This document shows, in pieces, positions 1 to 8,376 of a DNA stretch of 14,562 nt. Position numbers and translations under genes: made by a program. Position 1 is the first letter of the stretch, and the number at the start of each line of letters is the position of its first letter. The notes beneath the pieces were generated by a model that was not told where the DNA came from, ran no database searches, and saw only the letters and a program-made list of their open reading frames with translations. The stretch is taken from positions 1 through 14,562 of the forward strand of contig DATGHS010000264.1 in assembly GCA_035307785.1 (NCBI GenBank). The letters are read 5' to 3'. Origin of the DNA: DATGHS01 sp035307785. Its GTDB lineage: Bacteria > Planctomycetota > Planctomycetia > Gemmatales > Gemmataceae.

Positions 1-966
1 AAACACTCGCCGCCGCGCCGCGACCTCGAGCGCCCGGAGCTCGACTGGCGGCCCATCGACACCGGGAGCGACATGCCGTCGCCGGAAGAAATGCCCTGTC
101 GCTTTATTGACGGCTGCTACCACGGCGAAAACGTAGCCTGGGCGCAAAGTCCGGAAGGGTTTCCGATTCCGATCCGGTTGGCGGAAATAGGCGGCGTCTG
201 CATTCGCGTTGAGGATCGAACCCTGCGGCGTGAGTTCGCCATCACTGAGCGCGTGGTCGCTTCAATCTTCGATCCATTCCCATGGGACGATGTGGAATCG
301 TTCGCCGCGGCATTGACGGCGGAGAGCTTGCAATGCCTGCCCACGCGGCCCCATCGCGAAATCGCTGAGGACGGCGAGGAACCGGGCCTGCCGAAGCTCT
401 CTTTCGACTTTCGCCGCAACAGCGAAGCAGTGCGCATCGGCGTGCTGCACGAAATGACAGCTCTGGAAGAGCTTGCACTGTGCCACGATCGCGAAGTGCC
501 AGTGGTGGTCGATGGCCGCATCGGCAAGTATCAGCGCTGCGGGCTCGACGGCTGGGATGTGATCGGCGTTATCAAGCGCCACGCCGGCGAATATTTGCAT
601 CCACAGGGTTATCGCACGTTGCTGGCGCTTCAACCTGGCCAGCGCACGCCGGTTTTCGAGTTGCCGAGCAAGCACCTCGACGTAATTTCCTGGTATCTCA
701 AGCTCGAAGGCGGCGCCGGCAGCATGCCTGACTGGGGTTACGTGCGGGTCGAGATTTCCCGCGATTGTTTCGAGCGGCATGAGAGTAATTTCGAGTACAT
801 CGACCGGCAATCGAACGGCATCCTGCACATCCGTTGCCGGCAGAATAGCTATGGCCGGCAGCCGGTTTCGCTTGAGCCAATTGTGCGCGCGGAGGATAGT
901 CTGAAATCATTGTTTCAACCCATGAATCCGTTCATCCACCATTTCTACCGGTTGACGAAATTATGA
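1..966 (+). CDS. nurA: NurA-family 5'-3' DNA nuclease, 5' end outside window
   Basis: NurA nucleases degrade DNA ends in partnership with the HerA translocase. The frame is open from base 1, so the true start is probably upstream; the first ATG is at 73 and would give 297 residues. Numbering from that ATG, the protein shows the spaced NurA-like motifs: an N-terminal Asp-Gly (D13-G14), a second Asp-Gly after a hydrophobic strand (VVVDG, D147), then VIGVIKRH with K168, followed by an aromatic/Arg strand (YVRVEI) and a C-terminal PVSLEPIVRAEDSL segment. In classical NurA a His often sits in that last region; I do not see it clearly here, so the protein is divergent. The assignment depends heavily on context: HerA, Mre11 and Rad50 follow on the same strand. 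The family call is inference from motif order plus neighbours; a divergent RNase H-fold nuclease is the alternative. Confidence 0.75.
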   Translation, partial: KHSPPRRDLERPELDWRPIDTGSDMPSPEEMPCRFIDGCYHGENVAWAQSPEGFPIPIRLAEIGGVCIRVEDRTLRREFAITERVVASIFDPFPWDDVESFAAALTAESLQCLPTRPHREIAEDGEEPGLPKLSFDFRRNSEAVRIGVLHEMTALEELALCHDREVPVVVDGRIGKYQRCGLDGWDVIGVIKRHAGEYLHPQGYRTLLALQPGQRTPVFELPSKHLDVISWYLKLEGGAGSMPDWGYVRVEISRDCFERHESNFEYIDRQSNGILHIRCRQNSYGRQPVSLEPIVRAEDSLKSLFQPMNPFIHHFYRLTKL

Positions 967-989
967 TTTTGCGCGCTTGTGGCTTTGTT

Positions 990-1073
990 CCCACCCCCCT
1001 TGTGGGGAAGGGCTAGGGTGGGGGGACGTAGGCTCTCACTCCCACCCCAACCCTTCCCCACAAGGGGGGAGGG
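990..1073. repeat. Long inverted repeat between nurA and herA
   Basis: The arms 990-1024 and 1039-1073 are reverse complements at 31 of 35 positions and are separated by 14 bases, so the transcript can form a long GC-rich hairpin. The arms carry the shared core CTTGTGGGGAAGGG and its complement. No T-tract follows on the plus strand, so it does not look like an intrinsic terminator. It fills most of the 141-bp gap between two co-directional genes of one operon. It resembles the dispersed palindromic (REP/MITE-like) elements common between genes in planctomycetes. A role in mRNA stability or processing is possible but not shown. Confidence 0.85.
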
Positions 1074-1107
1074 AAAATCAAACATTGCAAGCGGAGAGGA
1101 GAATTGA

Positions 1108-2850
1108 ATGTCCAGCATCGGTAAAGTCGCCTCGCCGCCCCGGAAGGAGTCGACGAGCGAGGAATTCTTCTTCTGGATCAAGCCCGACACGCTGATCGAG
1201 AAGACGCAGATTGTGAAGACCAAAAGCGCGATCGGTTCGCAGGAAGTGACCTTTTACGGCCTGGTGACGGAAGTCTTCCGCCAGAGCCGGCAAAGCGACA
1301 TGGGGCAAGAAATCGACCGCTACGATGGCGACGTGAACTACGAGCCGCCATTCGACAGCCCGGGCTTCAACTACGCCCAGGTGACCATCCTGCGCACCGT
1401 GCCGGCCGTGCTGTGCCCGCCAAAGGAGGGCTGTGACGTGTTGTTGGGAGAAGTGGCCGATGCGCAAATGGCTTATGGGGCCGACGAAATCGAAAACAAA
1501 CTCGCCGTCGGCGTGGTGAAGAATGGCGCGGTCCATCGGGCTGGCCCCGGCTTCATTGACACCGATTACCTGCTGGGCGCCAACGGCGGGCACATGAACG
1601 TCAACGGCGTGGCCGGCCGCGGCACGAAGTCGAGCTTTCTGCTGCACTGCAACTACTTGCTGCTGCGCGAAGCCCGCCGGTTGGAGCACGAGCGGCCTAG
1701 CGACCCGGAGCGCTTGCGGGTGGTGCCCATCATCCTCAACGTGAAAAACTTCGACCTGTTTCATATCGACCGGCTTAGCAAGCGCTTCAAGCCCGACGAG
1801 CATTTGCCGGTTTGGAAAGAACTTGGCATTTCCGATCCGGCCCCATTCCGGAATGTCGCCTACTTCGCTCCGCAGCAAAAGGACATGACGATCCCGGTCG
1901 ATACCGGCCGGCCCACTGCCGACGTGCGGCCCTACAGCTGGAGCCTGCGCGACATCATCGAGCGCGGCTTGTTCACTTATCTCTTCGCGGAAGAGGACGT
2001 GTACGACGCCAACTTCGGCGCCCTGGTGATGGATCTGGAGAATAAGTTGACTCAGGAATCGGAACGCGGCGACAAACGCGTCCGAACGCTTCAGCCCAAT
2101 CAACCAGCGACGTTCGACGAGCTGCTCGAGATGCTCAAGCCGGAGTCGCAGGGAGAGAAAACTTCGGCGCTTCCGGGCCACGCGCCGCAGACCGTCAAGA
2201 AGCTATACCGGCGCTTCCTGCGCCTGCTCCTGGAAGGCGGGGCCGGCATCTTGCGCCGCCGCGATCAGCATGGCCATCCGCTCGACGTGACCGCGAAAGA
2301 CACTCGCGACCCGGTAGTGATCGATCTGTCGGCGCTCTCCGGCCTGCCGCAGCTGCAGCGCTTCGTGGTGGCCACGATCTTCCGCCAACTGGTGGAAGAG
2401 CGCACCGGCTCCAACGTGCAAAAGGGGCTGGTGTATCTTGTAACGCTCGATGAATTGAACCGCTTCGCTCCACGCGGCTCGCATGATCCGATTACGGAGC
2501 TCATCGAGCGCGTGGCAGCTGAAATGCGCTCGCAAGGCATTTTGCTCTTCGGCGCCCAGCAGCAAGCGTCGCTCGTTTCCGCCCGGGTGATCGAAAACGC
2601 CGGCTTGAAGGCGTTGGGCAAGAGTGGCTCACTCGAACTCGACCAGCAGGTTTGGCGCTTCCTGAGCGACTCAGCCCGCAAAAAGGCCGTGACCCTGTTA
2701 CCCAACGAGAAGATGTTGATCCAGGACAGTTTCCGGGAGCCGATGCTCGTAGAAGTGCCGTTTCCACCGTGGGCGCTGCGTGGGCAGGATGCGGTGCTGG
2801 AGGCGGGCGGCAAAAATTCCAGTGGGTTCTCGGAATTTGAAAATGCCTGA
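1108..2850 (+). CDS. herA: HerA-like hexameric DNA translocase ATPase
   Basis: Predicted FtsK/HerA-superfamily ATPase that pumps duplex DNA and works with NurA. The 580-residue protein has an N-terminal beta-rich region (about residues 40-130) that fits a HAS-barrel, then a P-loop GVAGRGTKS at 167-175, a Walker B strand ending in Asp-Glu (VYLVTLDE, D448-E449), and after it the segment ILLFGAQQQ, where HerA proteins carry sensor residues. The P-loop is non-canonical: one extra residue (T173) stands before Lys174, as GxxGxGTKS instead of GxxGxGKS. The ATG at 1108 is preceded by AGGAG at 1097-1101 with 6-nt spacing. It lies 141 bp after the nurA-like gene and 28 bp before sbcD, all on one strand. 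An alternative label is a DUF87-type ATP-binding protein; the family is the same. Confidence 0.85.
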   Translation: MSSIGKVASPPRKESTSEEFFFWIKPDTLIEKTQIVKTKSAIGSQEVTFYGLVTEVFRQSRQSDMGQEIDRYDGDVNYEPPFDSPGFNYAQVTILRTVPAVLCPPKEGCDVLLGEVADAQMAYGADEIENKLAVGVVKNGAVHRAGPGFIDTDYLLGANGGHMNVNGVAGRGTKSSFLLHCNYLLLREARRLEHERPSDPERLRVVPIILNVKNFDLFHIDRLSKRFKPDEHLPVWKELGISDPAPFRNVAYFAPQQKDMTIPVDTGRPTADVRPYSWSLRDIIERGLFTYLFAEEDVYDANFGALVMDLENKLTQESERGDKRVRTLQPNQPATFDELLEMLKPESQGEKTSALPGHAPQTVKKLYRRFLRLLLEGGAGILRRRDQHGHPLDVTAKDTRDPVVIDLSALSGLPQLQRFVVATIFRQLVEERTGSNVQKGLVYLVTLDELNRFAPRGSHDPITELIERVAAEMRSQGILLFGAQQQASLVSARVIENAGLKALGKSGSLELDQQVWRFLSDSARKKAVTLLPNEKMLIQDSFREPMLVEVPFPPWALRGQDAVLEAGGKNSSGFSEFENA

Positions 2851-2878
2851 ACCGTTTCCGCTTAGCAGGAAATAACTC

Positions 2879-4147
2879 ATGCGCGTCCTACACACCGGTG
2901 ATTGGCACTTGGGCGACCGAATTGGCCGGCGCGGCATTGACCGCACCGAAGACTTGCAGCGCGCCGTCGAGCGCATCATGGAGATTGCGGAAGACAATTC
3001 GGTCGAGACGATGCTCATTGCCGGCGACTTATTCAGCGATAAGCTGCACCGGCAGGAAGACCTGGCCGATATTCTCGATCACCTCGGCCGTGCCGTCCGG
3101 CCATTTCTGCTCAACAGCGGCACAATCCTGGCCGTCACCGGCAACCACGACAAGGAGCAGGCGTGTCACACGCTGAAGAGTACATTGGCACTCGCCGACC
3201 CAAATGAATACCTGGCCGGAAGTTTGATCCGGCCCGGCCGTCTTTACCTGGCTATGGGGCCGACATTTTATCGCTTAGCCGACCGCAAGAACCAGGAAGT
3301 GCAATTTGTGATGATGCCCTATCCCATGCCTTCGCGCTACCTTACCGGTGCAGGCACAGGTACGCGGGCAGATCTGAATGCGCAACTGCTGGCCGCGTAC
3401 AGGACTGCCTTACTCAAAATTCTCGCCGACCGCGAGCGCTTTCGCGACGACTTGTCCACGGTGCTGGTCGCCCATATCTACGTGGGCGGCGCCATGATTC
3501 GCCAGCGCTTCCGCCTCGATGAGAGCCATGATGTGAACTTCCGCGATGGCGATATTCCCGCCGGCTTCGCGTATGTCGCATTGGGCCACGTGCATCAGCC
3601 GCAACTCATCGGCAAGGAAGAGCACATCCGTTATTGCGGCAGCATCGACCGGCTCGACAAGGGTGAAAAGGATGATCTGAAGAGTGTGTGCATTTTCGAT
3701 GTTGGGCCGAAAGGCCGCGAGGGGCCAGTGCAGGTAATTCCACTGGAAGCCACGCCATTTTACGACATTGACATCACCAATCCCGACACGCAAGTGCCCC
3801 GGCTGACGGACGACTATCCGGAGCATGAGCGCGCCCTGGTGCATTACACCCTGCACTGGAAAGCCGGCGTGCATAACCGCGATGAGCTTCTGAAAAAAAT
3901 CGAAAGGATATTCCCGAACTGCTATGACCGCGACGTGATCGACGAAGGCCGCCATAATGAGCCCACGCATCATGAGAGCTTGCCGGGCGATACGTCCGAT
4001 CCGCGGCAGGTAGTGTTGCATTTTCTCGAAGACACATTGACCAGGAAAGGCGATGCTGACCGCGACGAGATTCTGGCGCTGGCCCGGGAACTGCTGGATG
4101 AGAAGCCCGTCGGCCGAGGCCGCAAAAAAGCGGAGACGAGCCCATGA
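2879..4147 (+). CDS. sbcD: Mre11/SbcD-type DNA double-strand-break nuclease
   Basis: Calcineurin-like phosphoesterase that acts as the Mn-dependent exo/endonuclease subunit of the Mre11-Rad50 (SbcCD) complex on broken or hairpin DNA ends. The metal-binding motifs are all visible in the 422-residue protein: DWH (D8, H10), GDLF (D50), GNHD (N89-H90), a lone His in VAHIY (H199), and GHVH (H237, H239). The capping and Rad50-binding part occupies the C-terminal half, ending in a basic tail. Length is normal for the family. The ATG at 2879 has AGGA at 2867-2870. Its stop overlaps the start of the rad50-like gene by ATGA, so the two subunits should be made in fixed ratio. Downstream member of the nurA-herA operon. 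Confidence 0.95.
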   Translation: MRVLHTGDWHLGDRIGRRGIDRTEDLQRAVERIMEIAEDNSVETMLIAGDLFSDKLHRQEDLADILDHLGRAVRPFLLNSGTILAVTGNHDKEQACHTLKSTLALADPNEYLAGSLIRPGRLYLAMGPTFYRLADRKNQEVQFVMMPYPMPSRYLTGAGTGTRADLNAQLLAAYRTALLKILADRERFRDDLSTVLVAHIYVGGAMIRQRFRLDESHDVNFRDGDIPAGFAYVALGHVHQPQLIGKEEHIRYCGSIDRLDKGEKDDLKSVCIFDVGPKGREGPVQVIPLEATPFYDIDITNPDTQVPRLTDDYPEHERALVHYTLHWKAGVHNRDELLKKIERIFPNCYDRDVIDEGRHNEPTHHESLPGDTSDPRQVVLHFLEDTLTRKGDADRDEILALARELLDEKPVGRGRKKAETSP

Positions 4148-6969
4148 TTCCCCTAGCTATTGAACTGGAAGGCTTCCTCTCCTTCCGAGAAAAACACCGG
4201 CTCCAATTTCCCAGCAACCAGATCACGCTCCTCTGTGGCGAAAACGGCTCCGGCAAATCATCGGTCTTTGACGGCATCTTGCTATCGCTTTTTGGAGGCT
4301 GCCGTCTGGGCGGCGAGCCGAGCGTACACTTGATCAACAAAACCAGCGATCTGGCGAAAGTGGCGCTGGAATTTCAGAGCGGCGACGACCGCTTTCGCGT
4401 GGAGCGCACGCTCGCGCGCAAAGATGGCACTTACGAGCAGACCGCGCAACTGAAAAGCTGGAACGAAAAGAAGAACGATTGGGCGCCGGTGAAGCAAGCC
4501 GCCAAGATCGGCGACTGCAACAGGCGGCTGAAGGAAATACTCGGCATTTCGTATGAAGGCTTCACCACGTCGGTCTTGTTGCTGCAGGGCAAGGCCGAGA
4601 CCCTCCTAAATCAAGACAGCCCTACGGCGCAAACGCGTTTCAAGGCCATCGCGGCCATCGTGGGACTGGATTTTTATGCGGAGCTACACAAGCGCGCCGA
4701 CAAGCGGCGGCTGGAGCTGGATAAAGAGGCTGGGAAAGCGAAAGCCGCGTTGGGACAGATCGACGACGTGACCCCCGAGCAAATTGACGCGGCGAATCAG
4801 AATATTCAGAAGGCCGAGGAAGCGGCACAGGAGGCGGCTAAGTCGGTGGCCGGCCTTGAACAACTCAAAAAGCAAGCCGAAGAGCATAAGCGGCTAAGCA
4901 CCGACTTGGATAAAGCCATATTGCAGCGCGAGGAGCAAGATCGCTTGTTCAAGGATAAGGAGGCCATTAAACGCGATGCCGAGCGCCTCAGGGAGCTTGA
5001 TTTGGTCTTGCCGCTCCTCAAAAACATTCTCGAGCAGCGCGCGGAGCAAAAGCGGGCTCAGGGCGAGATTGCGAAACTGGAATTGAAGCAACAGGAACTG
5101 TCGGCCGAAGGGGAGCAACGAGCAACATCGCTGCACGAACTCAAGAACCAGCTGGCAGAACAACAGAATCAACTGACGGCAACCGTCTCTCAGCGCGAGG
5201 AAACGGATCGGCACAAGCAGGATTTGACATTGGCCTTGTCGCCATTGAAGCGTGTCCACGATCAGCGCAAGAACTGGCTGGAGACAATGGCCACACTGCA
5301 ACCACTGGCCGATGCCCTGGCCGGGCATGAGCGCGACGAGGCTGCCAAGGCCCAAGCCATCCCGCCCTTGGAATGCGCTTTAACCGAGGCCGAAAACCAA
5401 TTCCATCAAGCGCAAAAAGCCGTCACTCAGGCCGAAACAAAGTGCAATGAGACGCGCGAAAAACAGAATCGTTTCAACTCCGTAGCCGGCGGCGGCGTGT
5501 GCAGTTGGTGCGGCCAAAAGCTTTCGGCCGAACACGCCATAAAGGAACGCCAGAACCTGGCAGAGGAATTGCAGCAGCGTCAAGCCGATTTCGAAGAAGC
5601 CGATAGGGAGCGTGCTCGCTGGGAGGTTGAAAAAAAGAAAGCCAAACTGGCTCTCGACCAAGCGCGCAAGGATCACCAGTTGGCGCGCGAAGCAGCGCAG
5701 AGGGCGCGCACCCAACGTGAACAAGCGCTGGAAAAAGCCAAAACCGCGCAGGTAGCACTGGAAGAGGCTTTTCAAGAACTGGAACCGGCCTGGCAAAACC
5801 GCATTGGCCGCTTGGCGTCCAACGATTGGAATCAGACCCAGTATCCGGATGCTGCCGACCTCTCCCAACTTCGGCAGGAACAGGAAGGCGCCGAAAAGCT
5901 GCTTTTGCATTTACGCAATAAAGAGTCAAGCCTTCAAGGTGAAGTCAAACGCTTGCAAAAAGAAACCGGCGAATTGGAAAAAGCTGCCAACGATGCGCAA
6001 AAGAACCAACAATCCATCGCTCAATCAGTTACCGCCGAGCGCACCAAGTCCGAAACCGCCCAACAGCAAGAACAGAATTATCGCAATTTGTTACCCATTC
6101 CTTGGCGCGTGCAGGCCGATGCAGCCAACCAAGCCGACTTCGACAACTGGACGCAGGAGCTAACCGCTCTCAAACGAAGCCGGGCCGACGCGCGCGCACA
6201 AGCGCTAGCACAAGCGCTTGGCAGCCGAAAAACCCTGGAAGATTCGATCACGGAATACGAAAGGCAGATCGCGGCAATTCCCGAGCTTTGCCGCCGGGAA
6301 CCGGCTGACGTCGAAGAGGAGCTTGTCGAGGCCCGAAAAAAAGAGCGCGAGCAACGCGATGCAGTCGTTGAGCATAGGAAAGATCGCGAGTCTTTGTTGG
6401 CTCAGCAACAACAACGCGCTACGCTTGCCGACAAGTCGCGCCAGTCCGACCACCAGCATGCTGTGGCCGAAAAACTGGCCGGGCTGCTCAGCGAAAAGAA
6501 TCTTCAACGTCATTTGATCCGGCAGGCGGAAGTGGCCATCGTAGGCCATGCCAACCGCGTGCTCGACCGCCTTTCGGCGGGCATGTTGCGCATTCGATTG
6601 CTTGAAACAGAAGAAACTGCCAAGCTGAAAGGCGCACTGCACTTTGTTGTCGAAAAATCGGACGGAAACGAATACGCCATCATCAGCGGCAGCGAAGGTT
6701 TTCGCGTCGCCATCAGCCTGGCGCTGGGCATCGGCCAGTTCGCCAGCCGGCTGCATTGCCCCATCGAAACTGTCATTATCGACGAGGGCTTCGGCTGCCT
6801 CGATGCCAAAAACCGTGAGACGATGATGGAGGAGATTGACCTGCTGCGCGGCGAGCTCAAATGCATCCTGCTGGTATCGCACCTGGAAGAGTTCGCGCAA
6901 CGCTTCCCGTATGGCTATCGATTCGCGCTTGAAGACGGCACTACCCAAGTGACCCTGAAAAGTGCTTGA
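4144..6969 (+). CDS. sbcC: Rad50/SbcC-type ATPase with zinc hook
   Basis: SMC-like ATPase that clamps DNA and gates the Mre11 nuclease. In 941 residues the order is: Walker A GENGSGKSS (32-40), Q-loop region with LLLQGKAETLL, a long first coiled coil rich in Glu/Gln/Lys/Ala, a zinc hook CSWC (C453-C456) almost exactly at the middle, a second coiled coil, then the C-terminal lobe with signature SGSE (848-851), Walker B IIDE (D880-E881), D-loop GCLDAKNRE and the H-loop His (H913). The signature has Ser in place of the second Gly of the usual SGGE. It is shorter than typical bacterial SbcC (about 1050) and closer in size to archaeal Rad50. The start ATG overlaps the sbcD stop (ATGA, 4144-4147). 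It is the last gene of the four-gene operon and converges with the minus-strand gene at 7002, with only 32 bp between. Confidence 0.95.
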   Translation: MIPLAIELEGFLSFREKHRLQFPSNQITLLCGENGSGKSSVFDGILLSLFGGCRLGGEPSVHLINKTSDLAKVALEFQSGDDRFRVERTLARKDGTYEQTAQLKSWNEKKNDWAPVKQAAKIGDCNRRLKEILGISYEGFTTSVLLLQGKAETLLNQDSPTAQTRFKAIAAIVGLDFYAELHKRADKRRLELDKEAGKAKAALGQIDDVTPEQIDAANQNIQKAEEAAQEAAKSVAGLEQLKKQAEEHKRLSTDLDKAILQREEQDRLFKDKEAIKRDAERLRELDLVLPLLKNILEQRAEQKRAQGEIAKLELKQQELSAEGEQRATSLHELKNQLAEQQNQLTATVSQREETDRHKQDLTLALSPLKRVHDQRKNWLETMATLQPLADALAGHERDEAAKAQAIPPLECALTEAENQFHQAQKAVTQAETKCNETREKQNRFNSVAGGGVCSWCGQKLSAEHAIKERQNLAEELQQRQADFEEADRERARWEVEKKKAKLALDQARKDHQLAREAAQRARTQREQALEKAKTAQVALEEAFQELEPAWQNRIGRLASNDWNQTQYPDAADLSQLRQEQEGAEKLLLHLRNKESSLQGEVKRLQKETGELEKAANDAQKNQQSIAQSVTAERTKSETAQQQEQNYRNLLPIPWRVQADAANQADFDNWTQELTALKRSRADARAQALAQALGSRKTLEDSITEYERQIAAIPELCRREPADVEEELVEARKKEREQRDAVVEHRKDRESLLAQQQQRATLADKSRQSDHQHAVAEKLAGLLSEKNLQRHLIRQAEVAIVGHANRVLDRLSAGMLRIRLLETEETAKLKGALHFVVEKSDGNEYAIISGSEGFRVAISLALGIGQFASRLHCPIETVIIDEGFGCLDAKNRETMMEEIDLLRGELKCILLVSHLEEFAQRFPYGYRFALEDGTTQVTLKSA

Positions 6970-7001
6970 AGCACGCCTTCGCCCTTGCTCGCGCTGCGGG
7001 C

Positions 7002-7391
7002 TCACTGCCTTATCTTCTCCAGCGCCTTCGCGGCATGGTCGCGTACCGTCGCATCCTTGTCATTCGTTGCCTCTGTCAGCGCCGGTCGGGCTTCCTTCGC
7101 ATCGCTTCCCAAATTGAGCAACGCCAGCACCGAAGCGTCCCGCACACCGGCATCGCCGTCATGCAATGCGTCGATTAGCGCGGGAATCGCGGCAGGGTCG
7201 GCTTTGCCGACGTGGCCCAGGGCAGTAACCGCTTTCTTCCGGGCCTTGGGATCCTGACTCTTGAGTTCTTGCAGCCAGTACGTCACCGGGTGGTCGTGCG
7301 ATTGCAAAGGCTGCGTTTTGTGGTTGCAAGCGCCGGACAATGGAAGCAGTAAGACGCATACGACCGATGGGAAGCGGCGGATCCGGAACAT
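7002..7391 (-). CDS. Small HEAT-repeat protein, probably exported and lipid-anchored
   Basis: 129-residue protein with a basic start and a hydrophobic stretch (VVCVLLLPLSGAC) ending at Cys22, which suggests a lipoprotein signal peptide. The -3 position is Ser, so the lipobox is imperfect and an ordinary signal peptide remains possible. Residues about 48-129 form roughly two alpha-helical HEAT (PBS-lyase-like) repeats, recognisable from DPKARKKAVTALGHVG and DKDATVRDHAAKALEKI. Such repeats usually mediate protein contacts. I chose the ATG at 7391-7389, because it overlaps the upstream DUF1559 stop as TGATG, a standard translational-coupling arrangement; a TTG one codon earlier is less likely. 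Second gene of a minus-strand pair. The partner is unknown. Confidence 0.8.
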   Translation of the reverse strand: MFRIRRFPSVVCVLLLPLSGACNHKTQPLQSHDHPVTYWLQELKSQDPKARKKAVTALGHVGKADPAAIPALIDALHDGDAGVRDASVLALLNLGSDAKEARPALTEATNDKDATVRDHAAKALEKIRQ

Positions 7392-8290
7392 CAATTCTCC
7401 AATCCAACAATTACTTCGCCGCCGGCGCGGGTGCCAAGGGCCATGAAATCGTCATGATCCTGGCCGGGGCCGGTGATGCTGCGCATAAAGCGCACCGAGC
7501 CGTCGCCGAACAGCAGGTTCACGCCGTTGGTGTGCTTGCTGGAAAAATCATCCAGACCGCCGTCGGCGTCGGTCTTGATGTTGATCCAGTTGTTGTGGAC
7601 CAGGGTCAGGCATTGGGCAGTGCCGGTGGTGTTCGGCCAAGGATTCGTCGGACCAGGGCGGGTGACGGCTCCATTCGGGCAGCCGGCCCAGATGCCCTTG
7701 CTATCGGCCCAGGCCCGGTCACCGATGAACACGGTATGGCTCGTGCCATCGGTGATGTGGGTCAGTCGTACCTTGCTGTTGCGATAGAACACGCCGTTGC
7801 CGGTGAGATCGTCCACCTCCGAATCATCGCTGCCAACTGTCGCGGCATAACTGCTGGGCGCAGCCATGCACATGGTGGCCATCGTGACATCCGTCACGGC
7901 AAAAGGCATAAATGGCGGCGTGTCGGATGGGCAGATGAAGATCTTCAGCATGGTCTGAATGATGGGTTGCGTTTCCACTGGCTGGCTGAAGTTGATCTGG
8001 TGATAGACGTTGTCCTGTTCCATGTAGGGAAGAATGAACGCGGCCCAGCCCCAACCCGGCGACGTTGAAGGATAGGCGGCATTGGCCAGATAACCCGGCG
8101 GAAGCCCCTGATTCACGTCGTGGTAGTTATGGCAGGCAAGCCCCATCTGCTTCAGGTTGTTTGTGCATTGCGTCTTGGCGGCCGACTCGCGCACCTTTTG
8201 CACAGCCGGCAAGAGCAGGCCCAGCAAAATCGCGATGATGGCAATGACAACGAGAAGTTCGATCAGAGTGAAGGCGCGGCGGCGAGGCAT
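7391..8290 (-). CDS. DUF1559 protein with prepilin-type N-terminus
   Basis: Planctomycete DUF1559 family member, 299 residues. It opens with MPRRRAFTLIELLVVIAI, a type IV pilin-like prepilin peptidase site (cleavage expected after Ala6, where Gly is more usual) followed by a hydrophobic helix. The family marks NNLKQMGLACHNYHD and, near the C-terminus, LLFGDGSVRFM (about 259-269) are both present. The protein should be inner-membrane anchored with an extracytoplasmic globular domain; the biochemical role of the family is not established. The frame is open further upstream to 8437, but that part runs through an inverted repeat. ATG at 8290 has the SD-like AAAGG about 7 nt upstream and puts the prepilin motif at the N-terminus, so I use it. 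The stop overlaps the HEAT-repeat gene start. Confidence 0.93.
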   Translation of the reverse strand: MPRRRAFTLIELLVVIAIIAILLGLLLPAVQKVRESAAKTQCTNNLKQMGLACHNYHDVNQGLPPGYLANAAYPSTSPGWGWAAFILPYMEQDNVYHQINFSQPVETQPIIQTMLKIFICPSDTPPFMPFAVTDVTMATMCMAAPSSYAATVGSDDSEVDDLTGNGVFYRNSKVRLTHITDGTSHTVFIGDRAWADSKGIWAGCPNGAVTRPGPTNPWPNTTGTAQCLTLVHNNWINIKTDADGGLDDFSSKHTNGVNLLFGDGSVRFMRSITGPGQDHDDFMALGTRAGGEVIVGLEN

Positions 8291-8335
8291 CGATAAACCT
8301 TTCCGAAGTGGAACAAAAAGAATTCTAGCGAAGGC

Positions 8336-8364
8336 ATCATGCAATTGACGTGCCGCAGCGTCAA
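8336..8364 (-). promoter_or_regulatory. Candidate sigma70-type promoter for the DUF1559 gene
   Basis: Read on the minus strand, TTGACG (8364-8359) is followed after exactly 17 bp by CATGAT (8341-8336). Transcription would start near 8329 and leave a leader of about 39 nt before the ATG at 8290. The -35 hexamer forms one arm of an inverted repeat, ATTGACG/CGTCAAT with an 8-bp spacer (8344-8365), which could be an operator. Prediction from hexamers and spacing only. Confidence 0.4.
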
Positions 8365-8376
8365 TCCGACGATCGT

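Noticed and set aside
1078..2181. Minus-strand open frame of 367 codons opposite herA
   Set aside because: It lies inside a gene with clear HerA motifs, has no SD or family motifs, and is explained by the high GC codon bias of the plus-strand gene.
6970..7001. Terminator between the converging rad50-like and HEAT-repeat genes
   Set aside because: Only 32 bp, with no stable stem followed by a T-tract on either strand.
7340..8068. Plus-strand frame of 242 codons opposite the DUF1559 gene
   Set aside because: The minus strand carries unmistakable DUF1559 sequence with a prepilin motif; the plus frame is its shadow.
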